Source: Eutypella sp. D-1 (Eukaryota; Ascomycota; Sordariomycetes; Xylariales; Diatrypaceae). From it: DNA of 64,000 nt. Shown here piece by piece: positions 52,801-64,000 of this stretch (positions are counted from its first letter, which is position 1; each line of letters begins with the position of its first letter). The position numbers were made by a program, and so were the translations under genes. The DNA is taken from NCBI GenBank assembly GCA_023313575.1, contig JAJTTP010000007.1, positions 744,001-808,000 on the forward strand, read 5' to 3'. The notes beneath the pieces were generated by a model. It had not been told where the DNA came from. It worked only from the letters and a program-made list of their open reading frames with translations, and did not search any database.

Positions 52801-54320
52801 AAGTAGACGACGAACCTGAGAGGATCTTCAGACGAGGCGTTACAGGAGCCATGATAGAAAACCGAATGGGGAATAGTGGTTGGTTGAACCACCTGCAAGT
52901 TTCTTGTGTTTCTCTACCAGCCGGCGTGGTGTAATGTGTGGATGCTCGTTATTTTCTTGCAAGTCGCGATGCGTCGGGACAAGGCAATGTAGGCAATGTA
53001 TTGCACACAGTAGACCTTGTACCGATAGTCCCCAAACGACGCCCGAGATGCACGGCGCGGATGCGACACCTCCTTAGTGGCTGCTGTCTTACGGTGCCTG
53101 GATGGACCAAGAAAACCGGTTTTTCCCCTTCTTCTTTCTCTTCTTTCTCTTCTTTTTTCTTCTTTCGTTTATTCGGTGGTTCCTTTCTTTAAAATTTCCA
53201 CCTTCAGTCTTTCTCGCCTTCTTGTCTTATCGCCTTCCCTGCTTGCAGTTGGTTCTCAAAATCTCTTGTATTTTATTTCCCTTTTCTGATGACAGCTGAA
53301 TTATGTTCCTTGTTGTTCGAGATCCGGGAGAGAAACTATTGATGCAGATCGAGTTACTTGGCGTATCTATGCAGCTCAAAGGTCACCCATCCGCGGCAAG
53401 AGAATGGAAGGTACAACGAAACGATTCGACGGCGTTGGTTGTTGACCTCGTTGAACCCCGTTGAATCCCGTTAAACCCTTGTATATTTTATCCGCCGGTC
53501 GTTCTGTGGGTGCGTTGGCTGGAACGTTGGCTGTGTTGTAGGTCCACAACACACACACAATGTATCGGCAGTATCGGTAGTAGCGGTAGTAGCGGTAGTA
53601 TGGGTGACAAAGCCACGATGCAGCAACACAGTCCGTAAATGATTACACGATAAAAACGAGCGTAAAACGACCTAAGGAAAAAAGGCTTGGTGCGATGAAG
53701 TGTAGGGTAAGGAAAAGCAACGAGCGGGTTGTTGTACTTGTACTAAGGAAAAAAAAATTAAGAAAATAAAAAAGGCGTCGACGACGAACTAAATGAGAAC
53801 CGGCAATAACTATTAATTTTTTTCTTGTCCCTTCCCCCTCTTACTCCGTAGATTCCAGGTGTTCCAAGTAATTTTTGTTTTCCAGGTTTGCCCAGCCCAA
53901 AAGTGAATGAAGCTGAAATTTAGGACTGAACCTATGGTGACAAGGCAATAATAAGGAAAAGAAGAAAGATTTAGGTAGCTAAAGGGAACACACAACAATA
54001 AACGACCGGAATGACTCGAGGCGGGTCTACGAATTGGCCTGGCGCGGCCTGTCCTGGTCTGTCTCTTCCAAGGTGGACGGTCGGGTTGGTTTAGGTTGGA
54101 CGACGGTACGAATTAGTGCGAGGGCTGAGGATGGGGATGGGATGGTGGTGTAATGGGATGGCCCAGCAAAATAATTCATGAGGTGACGACAATGGAAAGG
54201 AAGAAGTGGCCGGCGGTCTTACGGGGACGTTCGACTCTCTACTATGTACCGGGTGGGTGTGGTTCTTCTTGGGAATTCAGGTTCCAAGATGCCCAAATAC
54301 ATAGTAGGTATGGGTAGAGT

Positions 54321-54350
54321 TAGGTGGTAGGTGGTAGGTGGTAGGTAGGA
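54321..54350 (+). repeat. AGGTGGT heptamer repeat
   Basis: About four tandem copies of a 7-base unit, grading into GTAGG repeats and flanked by the recurring TAGGTA words. Confidence 0.75.
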
Positions 54351-57300
54351 CTAGGTAGGGTCGGTAGGGTAGCGGGATGGGGTAAGGTACAGGTGTGGAT
54401 AAATTAGTTAGGTAGGAACCTGGAAGCCATCGACGTACGTAGGTACCTAGGAAAAACTTCCAACGTTAGGAGGACCACCAAAACTACATGGTACTTAGTG
54501 GCTTGTCTTAGGTATGTACTTAAAAGGTTAGGTAAAATCCTAAGATAAGCATAAAGTACACTATTTTTATAGTGTACGAACAGTCGGTAGGAAGTAGGTA
54601 GGAGGACCGTGTAACTATATGGGCTCCAGGCCAGCTTAGAATATGCTGTATCGATACTTTAACACTGAGCGTGCGCTGGGCATTTAGGCATGTACCTAGG
54701 ATATGCACATACTTATACCATTCATAAAATCAAAAAGTACACCAGCTACTCCATTTATGTAGACCTCAGAATACATATGTACCTAAGGTCAATAGATTAT
54801 ATACTAGGGGGATATGTAGTTATGCAGTAACCTGCAGTCTGTGACCTGTTTAGACAGAGTATGCGTAATGGAAGGCAGGAAGGTGAGGATTAAGTGGGTG
54901 GGGAGAGGCGTGATTGGGCCAACTTACTTAGTAGAAGATGCAGCAGGGGCGAAGGGGGGATTCACGGTTCGGCTTGGTACTTGCAGTACACTAGAAGTAG
55001 GTTCCGCAGCTATGGGCTATGCATGTCATACCGTATCAAAAGTACATTAAAATTAGCCGTGTCGTCCGGCAAGTCCCAAGTACTTTCTGACACTTGCACG
55101 TTACCGATCCACGATCTGGACAGAAATAGAGTCGCCCGCTAGACTTTGCCTTAAAGTATGGATACTTGGAGCCCGACTAGGTACTGCTAGTTCAGGTACC
55201 TATACCTCAGTACCGAAGTAGGCTTGAAAAGCGATAAATCCAGACCTTACACTCGTTGCTGCTGTATTTTCAATGTTGTTCCTCTACAGCACCTTTGGTG
55301 AAGACCAATTTGTAAACTTATGTAGCAGTTGTTTCGATATGTAGTTGAGTCTGAGATCTTGAGCCAGGCATAGTCAGACTTTTCGGAACGTAATAGGTAT
55401 GTTGTTTATGTCTGACCCCCTGACTTAGATGACCTATCTAACCACCAGGTAGGTAGTAGGTAGTATTTACTTATCCGTATGATACCCACACATTCTGTTG
55501 TTCGTTATATCCGTTAACTACAACGCATAGTACAAACCTACGTACCTAGGTAGTATTTGCTGACCATAAATGTGTGCTGTGTGAGAAGGGGCTGGATGCA
55601 ACCAGAGCTGACAGGAGCGAGCCTGAATATACACTACTGCATCCATTGATGGTACCTGCCAGCTATTGATAGCCGAAAAACGAAAGGAGGGAGGCGTTAC
55701 TTGATGACATATGATACACACAGGTACATAGCTACATATAGGTATCTACATATCTGTCTCTTCCTTCAATAGCCCCTTATGTCATCGAGTTGCTCAATTC
55801 CTTACCTAGTCCAGGACAAGATAGGGCATAATCGAGGATGTATAAGAAAAGAAGAAATCGGCGGGCAATAAGCATGATCTAGAATCCGGTTATACGAATT
55901 GATAAAGCACAAAAGAGCCTGCCAAGTCCCAAGCTTGGTTCGTATCATCCCCGACCACTATGCATATTAGGTAGTCGGTTCCCGTTCCGGCCGAGATGAA
56001 AAAGAAAATAACCAGGCATAAAATACTACCATAAATACGACGTAGTTATTATACCTATTATATACATACCTAAGTAGGCTTCGGTAAACGCATGCAGTAC
56101 TACGTAACTACATAACTATCAGTGATAAGATAAATTGAAAAGGACGAGTGCATTCTTCCTCAACATTGCAGACATTGCAGTCACCAAATCCATAGAATGA
56201 TGTTGGATAACACTCATAACTCAGTCACTGATATCCTACCACTACCTGATATACAACAGTTCCCAAAGTTACGCAAGCTGCAATCCGTTTCTATTGGGTC
56301 AATGACGGCGGGCGCTGGGCTAGATTGGCGGAACGCGTGGCGTTTGCCGGGGCCTTTTTCTTAGAAGGAGTGCACTAAGCAAGTGGTACGACGGCGCTCC
56401 CAACACGGCGCTTCCATTCGATACTACTTCGTACACTGATCCTAGAACGTCGGATTCGTATCCGATTTTTCTTTTCTTCTTTTTACCCTCCTGTGCTCGC
56501 TGTAGAAACGGTCGCCGAGACTCAGCACAAGGCGAGGCTGCATGTGAGTCTTGCCTTTAAAACCCTCACCATTATCGATAGTACCAGCGCTTCAGTGCAT
56601 AACCTCCGGCCAAGCCGGGCTTAACGGGTGCACATGTTGGGTGGTAAAGACCAGAAAACAACGCGTCGCCTCGATGACTACCTAGATAGCTATACGGCTT
56701 CATGATAAACGAAAGCTATATCTATCTACCTTAGCCCCGGGGCTGCGAACAGTCGGTTGCATCTATTGAGATCTCGCCCGCATACCGAGACCGCATACTA
56801 AAAGGCAGGGGCAGTGACGATCGCAAACTAGGCCGCCTAGGTATATATAGGTCCTATATTAGGTTGGTTATATATAGCCTATCGCGTTCTATATGCACGC
56901 AGCCGGCATATCACAAGGTGGAGAGCTCTAGGACTACCGAACAGATCTAACCACACCTTATTAGAAACATAACTGCCCAGGTGCCTCGACTGCCCAGCGG
57001 ACAGCTACCAACTACGTTGAGCATAGTGAGATACAGATAAGGCTGGAGCAGTACTTCGGGATAACGAAGACTCAATCACTATCGTACAGTACGAGCTCAA
57101 GATCTCCAGCTGCATCAGGCATGTTCAAGACATACATGCCTAGCAGCCCCCCCCCCCTCGGTCCCTCTGGACTCTCCCTTCCCCTTATCACGCGGGTTTC
57201 GGAAGTAGACTGCAGAAGGGTGAGTCCCCCTCCCTCCGAATTCTCAAAACCGCCTATATATATCCGGGATGGCTTCGCCCCCTCCGAGCGACAGAGTCCG

Positions 57301-60300
57301 ACGGAGACGCCCGATAGGCGGGCGCAATATACTATACACCTACGCGCGTATGGTATATAGCCCTACGATCAAGTGAAGTGTGGTAGGACTTGCAACCTGC
57401 CTGCCTGCACGGCATCCCAGCGGAGCTAGTCCGAGGTTCACATGCGTGTGCGTCGCTGGCACCTGCGCCGACGGCTTGGTTTAATATCCGGTCCTAAGAT
57501 CATTCGTCTGCTGGGCCGCGGGATGATACGATCGCCCAAAGTCGACTACCACCCTCACTCAACTCAGTAAACCCCTCCTTGGTGAGGGGAGGCGCCATCT
57601 TGTATTATCTATACGACCGGCGCGGCCGTCGACTCCGACCCCGAGCCCGACTGGAAGTTGTGTAACACTCGTAACGAAGGTCAGGCCATCCTGTCTTCCT
57701 GCATGCGCCGGCGCGCATGGGTTGTCCTTGCTGCTTTCCTGGTAACAACATGTTCCGGACACTACTGGGCGGACTCTGACAGATGAATGCCACCTCGTAG
57801 ACAGACACGCACAGCAAACAGGAAAGGCCACTAATAAAGGGGGTTGTGTGCGCGCCCGCGCCTGTGTGTGTGCCTGTCAATATACTTCCCGTAAGGCGTA
57901 GATGATAATTGGTCGCCGCAAAATTGCGCGCTGCGACATCAGACGCAGGTTGTGCCCAACTATACTAAATCGAGAGTCGGCATGTTCCCATAGGCCGTCG
58001 AGACCACGCAGACACAACAAACAAGCATGGATCCGTCCTTAAAATCCGTCTTACAGATATCTAGTAGTCTATTAAGCGGCACTGGGGCCTTCCGAGTACC
58101 CTAAGGAGACCCTCGACATCGGACGGGTAGGCATGTGGCACGTAACACGGTACTTGCTAACTAGAAGGGCTGAAGAATGAAAAGAAAAAAAAACAATTCA
58201 AGAAAAAAAGAAGTTCTCCGAAGGTCCGGGGAGTGGGGTGATCCACATCTCCCTCTAAAATACTACCAAACCACTCCCTCAGCCGGGCCCCCCTTAGCGC
58301 AGAACTTCACAAGGCAGCAGAGCAGAGCAAGCAAACAGGGAGCAGGGGGAGGGATCGCAGGCCGGAACTATCAACTAACGGAGCCGCGGGCTGCACGGTA
58401 AGCAAGGGCCCTGCAGTAGCACTTACTACTAGCGGTTAAGGAGAGCAAGGTTGTGCGCTCTGGACTACCATGTAAGGCCGCTGTTACCTACAGCACTGCC
58501 AGCCCGCCGAAGGCTGGCCCAACTCAACGAGGTACCTAACTCCGTCTACATATGAAGTTTCAACTTATACATACATACGTTACCCGCGCGATGAAAGGGG
58601 CGCGCAAACTAACTTGAGCCCAAAAATAATCAACAAGAGATGGGAAAAACTGGGAAGGGGGAAATTAGAATGTTCATAAAGGGAATACCATCCGCTTTTA
58701 TGTCGTCAGCGTGATGTTTCTATGTGTGATGTGTGTGCGCCACTTAAATCCAAGTCAACTACGTACATACATATAAACAAACATATGGGATCGGCCTGAC
58801 CCTGCTCACTTTTGTCTGCTTGCTCACCTCACACGCAGACACGTTGTCAGGTTGTTTGGGCCATGCCAACTAAGCCTTTTTTTTCTTTCTTTTCATCTGC
58901 AGGCTGGCGAGCAAGATCCTGTCAGATTTTTATGATGATGACCGCGCCGCCCGCCCCCATACCTACGCGATGGATGCCGGCTATTGCTGCTGCGTGATAG
59001 CGACGGATAAGCGTGTGATATATTTGATAAGCTTAAATGCAGCCCCTGAACCCTACATAATGACCGGAAAGGCATCAACCAAGCAAACATATATTGGTAT
59101 CTGCACGTTGCCTCGGGCGGGCTCGATTGTTGATCACAATGCGAGTCTATCCCGCCCGGCTGCTTTTCCTTGCCCTGCCTGCCGGAGCAGCGGAGTCTGA
59201 AACCATCCCGAGGGAGTCTGGGAAGACCTTGGTTCAACATCGTACCGGTCCGAAGTAGAACGTGGAGTTGGGGAGGTTTCCTCTTATACATATGCGTCAT
59301 ATATCCCGTTTATACCCAGCCCGAACTCCCTTGCTCATATTATATACAATTAAGGCAACATGATCCGAAATGCTGCTTATGCCAGCGCACCCACCCGTTT
59401 AGGTAAACTGATGAGGACGCTAAAGATGCACTTTCGACTATTTAGACCACCCAGTCAAGTTAGCTCTCCAGTCCTCCAGGAACTATCACTTACTTGCCCT
59501 GTTATATGTCTGTATCGCATCAAATAACTTATCCAAGCAGTTGCCCCTCGGACGAATTTAGTTAAGACTTCCTGCTACGCGGTTAGTTATCAGTACATAC
59601 GAGGCTTCCAGCTCCGGACATTCCGTCAGCCAAGAGCACCACCACCGCCGCATCTTCCACAGTCCGTGGATTCGGATTCGTGAAAGGCCCTTTTTAAGGT
59701 CCTTGGCGGCGACGCGTGCGCCTTACACACATACCTAAGGTCGAAACTAAGGTCAGCTAATGGAAAACGCGAATCGAAAATTCCACGCGGCACCAATCAG
59801 GCTAGGCAGGGCAGAAGACGGACTCCTACTACAGTATGTATGTATATGCGTAATAAAATATTTACATGCATACGTAGGTACGGCCGTCGATCACTTCTAA
59901 AGATGAGCATTATCCGTAAAGAGGTGGCATAAGTGAAATGTTAGACAAACCTATCTTTTCTCGTGTCCGTTCCCGACTCAAGAGACCTTGGTTGCGACGC
60001 CATAAATTAATTGAACTTTGCCTTTACGGAGTACGAATACTCAACTTGGGTTACGGCGGTGTGGTACCTTGGGAGCGCAGGCAGTACCCGGTACAGGATC
60101 TACCTTGAGATGCTGTGCATCGTTTACGTGCTTGGGCTTGGACTGTTTCGTACGAGGTACGTATACAAAGACGATCAGTACGACTACGTAGTTATCGGTA
60201 AATATAAACAATAACCGCGACGGCATTCATAGCAGAAAACTGGTGTTTAAACAACCAAGCAATGGGCTATTCTATTCATTCACGGATGATCTACCGCTCG

Positions 60301-63300
60301 GTATCTCGATCTGCTGTACCAGCCTGCCAGCTGAATAATAAAGATCCCCAGTAGGTAATTAATGGCATAGCAACGAACGTAACCTTTCCGTGCGTGAAGG
60401 AAGCGATCAAGGGAGCGATAAGGACAGGGGGTGAGATCCCCCTTATCCCTGTCTGAGGTTGGCAGCCAAGCCCAGCATTACCAAGATTTCCAAGCTCCAC
60501 ACATCCCGCTGCCCACTTAACCCGAGAATAGGGAGTTGACTAAAACTTGTAAAGCCCTATTTAGTTAGGGAGCAGCGGACCGAGGGAGCAACGGAGTTGG
60601 GGAGTTGAGTGAAGCGAGCGGGTCACGCCGTTGTTCAATCTTCAGCTCTCGGAGTCGGGGACGATAGATACAATGCTATGCTCTTTGGTCACAGCGTTAT
60701 CAGGTTGTGCGTCCTATTCCGTCCTTCTCCGATGTCACCTTGAAAAGTTGTTACCGGCACCTATCGTCGCCTACGTAGTACTCGAATAAGTCGCTTTTCT
60801 GGTTACGAAAGGCGGGAGCAGCTTTGATATTTGACGAAACACACCGACGGAGTTTAGTTACGTAAACCCCTTCTTTCTGCCCTATAAATAACTCTTCCAA
60901 GCCATTTTACCATTGGACCACGCAGGGCAAAAAGACTTAAATTACTTGAGGCTCTACCTACATACGTAGGCTGGTAAGTATGTAGTAGCGCCCTCGGTGG
61001 CTGAGAGACCAGCAGCCCAGCTCATGATGTTCTTTATTAGCCATTAGCCATTATCAACCAGAAAGCTTCTCGGCGCTTACATAAGCGATGCATCGTCCTA
61101 TTGCAGCGAGTCAATTTTTTAAAGGGGCAGAGGGGCGGGCCAGATGCTCCGGACCCGGTCACGATCACTGACCTACCTGCCTAACAAGGCCAGCTTCAAT
61201 AACCGAGACCACGGTCTCGACCTACAGAACGACAAACCCTGATGACATAATCGAAGATCAGATTTGAGGGCAGAAAGAAAAACGTTCATCGCTATCCTTC
61301 GCCCCCGCCCCCTCCCCTCCCCGAGTTCTTCTAATAACGTGACCGTAATCTCCCCTTCATTACCGGATGTTCCGAAGCTTCATTTGACTTCTCACTTCCG
61401 TTCAACTACACTAGTGGGTTTTTCTTCCTCGGCCTTCTACTCCGAAGAAAAAGGCCGAATCTGGGACCTTGGGAGGGCTCCTAAGCCCTATCTTGAGGTG
61501 AGCGCCTGCCTAGCTGGGCATGATATCCCTACGCTGTCACGGTAAACACCCGGCTCCTACCCATGGAGATGTAGCAACGACGGTATCGAATTCTCAGAAT
61601 GTGATCCGCCACCTCCTATAGCTCTAGAGGTTCTAGTCACCGGTTAGCCCATACCGCGGACACTGACGAGAAAAAAAAAAACTAATATGTTATTCGCCGA
61701 GAACCAAGCCGTGCGGTACCCACCCTGGCTAATGTAGGGGAGAATGTAGTAGCCAATCCATGTGTGGAGGTAGTGGCAGGCTAGTTAGCATACAGCTCTA
61801 GACAGGAGAAATAGGCACCCCCGCACAATTTCCAATAGTATGTGATATATTATCTAGAGAGACAGCTCGGGTATGGGTCGTCCTGGGGACGTCATTGGAA
61901 GGTGGCTGAGCAATTCATCTCATGCTGCCATATTCCTTACATTGGCTACTGGGGCCGCCATGTCGACCAGGCTTGATGGCCAACCTACCGGCTTGCCTGC
62001 CTGCCGCATTCACCAATACATCAACCCAGATGCAGAGTGTCAACCGTGGAATTGCCCCGGCTTGTGGCGGTGAACCTTCAGTGACGGCCCTGCGCTGGCC
62101 GCTAATTTACATGGCATCAACGGGTTGAGTGCTGTCGTGGCAGTTCAGAGGATGTAATCTACCCAATTGCTGCCCTGCGACATTGCACTCTCCCCACGAG
62201 ACCGCGGGCCACCCAAGCGCCTTCGACCAGTTTCAACGCGCGGTCCGACCCGAAGACCACGAAACTGAGTGGCTTCGCTGAGCTTGTTTGATGAGGTCAT
62301 TGATAGCGCGGCAGATATGATAAGTGTTCCCGGACGTCTTTCTGGTTTTGCTCCTGGTTCACAGCCCCTCGCAACCGTGCATGGAATTCATCTGGCTTAT
62401 GTTTGTCGCCGCCGGCTTCTAGACAAATTTGGGTTTCGCCTAAATTTCCCCGTCACTGTCATCTCGGCTATGTGGCCGTAGGTAGTGTGTAGTAGCTTCT
62501 ATAGGCTGGCCTTGCACGGACTCGAAACAGCTTCGCTTCGCTACCCGTAATCAATTATGTGAGCATTTACCAGCTTGCGGCCTGCGAGCTGAACTCATAA
62601 CCATGCACGTGCTGGGCAGAACTGGAGAATCCTACCACTGACATCGCCGTACCTCGTCAAAATAGGCCATAATGAGCGTCGTATATACACAATAGCAAGC
62701 GCAGATGCTTTGCGGCGTACCTCGGAAACGAATGGCATGACACACTATGCAGGCGAACGCCATCAGCCGCGCACTATAGTATCTTGGGCATGACGTCTGG
62801 CTTCCCTCAGACTCCCTCCCAAATGCTATTCAATAACGTGGGCCGACCCCTGAGTAGGCTCCGGGACGATGAAATGTAGTAAGGGCTCATAGGATATCTC
62901 GACTCAAGGGCTTTAGGCTTCGTATGACAGTGTTTTCCCTGTGCGGATCGTTAGAAATACAGGTTACAGGCCTGGTGACAGGGTCAGGATCTCTGTACAT
63001 AGGGCAATACTGGTGACTGTATCTGGACGCGTGACGACCTCGAGGAGGCTGCTCCAGGAGTCTACGTGATGCTCCTGCCACCATTAGAGTGGATATATAT
63101 ATCATCGGTGCCATCAACAGTGGTGCGACGGCAATCAGGCGTTTTGCAGATATGTGTAAATTCTATCAAAGGAACCCCATTATACCTACGCCCTCGAAAG
63201 CTCCCCTGTCAGGGAATAATACTACTAGAGTGATAGGTGCCCGCGAATACGACGGGGGTTCGCCAGAATGGTAATGTAGGGTTCAGACAGTAGATGTAAC

Positions 63301-64000
63301 GCCCTGACCCCTATAAATATAGAGGACCGAAGCCCCCTATATATGGACCTGGCTTTAGATAACCACCCCAGAGAGTAGGTGGACTATAACTCTTCACATA
63401 TGCCCTGGCTATCACTATTGTGGATGAAGCTAATGTTTACGAGACTCCAGTATCATATACTTAGGATATAACTAGGCACACAATCAAAAAGAGCATGCTC
63501 TTTTCCCATTAAAACAGTCCCGGAGGACAGGTCTTGCGCCTTCGAATCCATTTAATCGTATATTCACGCATGTGCGTAGACGCGACACCCGGTAAGGCCT
63601 AAATGTCCGGTTCATTACGTTCAAACAATCACGTACCCTTGAGGGCATTCTGGCCACAAAACTAATAGAACTCTTTCGCTCGGCGCCACTTCATATACCA
63701 AGTCTCATCACCTATTATCAGGAGTGCCTAAAGACTAGGAGAACGTTGACACCCTCGAGTTCCTGGTGTTGTCAGCTTTGACTCTTACGGACATCACGGT
63801 GACAGCTTCTCAACTGCGCCGCTCACTCCCCCTATTCATGTGGGCGATCCCGGATGCGGAACACAATGCTTTCGTGGATTGCCGGGAGCCAATTTTGGCA
63901 GTATCCAGACAGAGAGTGTGCATACACTACATAATACCGTCTGTGTCAGCGCGATAGATTATGATCAATCACTGTCTAATGCTCATCTACGAAGATCACA

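Larger units (their letters stand above)
52527..64000. other. 11.5-kb region with no recognisable gene
   Basis: Between the start of the ketopantoate-reductase-like gene and the window edge, no open frame exceeds 135 codons and none resembles a known family. The left 350 bp should be that gene's promoter. Content: purine-rich repeat (52765-52800), pyrimidine-rich tract (53115-53170), CGGTAGTAG repeats (53570-53600), AGGTGGT repeats (54321-54350), many TACCTA/TAGGTA/TACGTA words, a run of 11 C (57147-57157) and TpA-rich patches (56.8 kb, 63.3 kb). No tRNA, rRNA, TTAGGG array or transposase fragment was recognised. Confidence 0.5.

Noticed and set aside
60011..60214. 67-codon Tyr-rich frame in the right-hand gap
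   Set aside because: Short, no conserved pattern, and the surrounding sequence lacks coding character.
61264..61545. 93-codon plus-strand frame in the right-hand gap
   Set aside because: Starts at TTG and has no recognisable domain.
63521..63560. TTCGAATCC resembling a tRNA B box
   Set aside because: No A box at the proper distance and no cloverleaf can be drawn around it.

Overview
This window looks like nuclear DNA of a filamentous ascomycete (Pezizomycotina, probably a sordariomycete). The genes are spaced kilobases apart and carry short introns of about 45-240 bp with GT-AG ends and CTRAC-type branch sites. The recognisable proteins are typical fungal families: a DASH subunit, an Anp1/Mnn9-type mannosyltransferase, a Dal5-type transporter, a bilirubin-oxidase-type laccase and a fungal transcription-factor domain. 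Intergenic DNA is rich in microsatellites and in short palindromic words built on TAGGTACCTA/GGTAGGT. I found no bacterial-style operon, rRNA, convincing tRNA, CRISPR array or intact transposon.

Layout. 0.6-1.8 kb (-): Golgi mannosyltransferase. 4.4-9.1 kb (-): a 1573-residue disordered protein. 13.5-15.6 kb (-): a two-exon membrane-anchored protein of unknown function. 19.8-22.0 kb (+): a four-exon PHD-finger protein of the Cti6 type. 23.0-24.2 kb (-): the mitochondrial ribosome-assembly GTPase Mtg1. 25.1-27.1 kb (+): a Bor1/SLC4-type anion transporter. 27.9-29.7 kb (+): a bZIP-like regulator, tail to tail with a four-exon BTB protein at 29.9-31.1 kb (-). 33.7-35.6 kb (-): a bilirubin-oxidase-like multicopper oxidase. 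38.3-40.2 kb (-): a seven-exon MFS transporter. 40.8 kb (+): a decayed class II aldolase fragment. 41.9-44.2 kb (-): a putative 2-oxoglutarate/Fe(II) dioxygenase resembling TET/JBP, whose reading frame is broken at one junction. 45.5-46.5 kb (+): an F-box-like protein, tail to tail with the DASH subunit Hsk3 at 46.9-47.5 kb (-). 50.0-52.5 kb (-): a ketopantoate-reductase-like protein with a very long disordered tail. 52.5-64.0 kb: 11.5 kb in which I could find no gene.

How it hangs together. Broadly conserved housekeeping genes (MTG1, CTI6, HSK3, mannosyltransferase) sit on both flanks. The middle (about 25-44 kb) holds genes of accessory character: anion transporter, regulator, BTB protein, secreted oxidase, MFS permease, aldolase relic and oxygenase, separated by A+T-rich gaps. 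A joint pathway is possible but not shown; the only backbone-like piece is the aldolase relic, and no PKS, NRPS or terpene synthase is present. All exon structures were assembled by hand from splice signals and reading-frame continuity, so individual boundaries could shift by a few bases.
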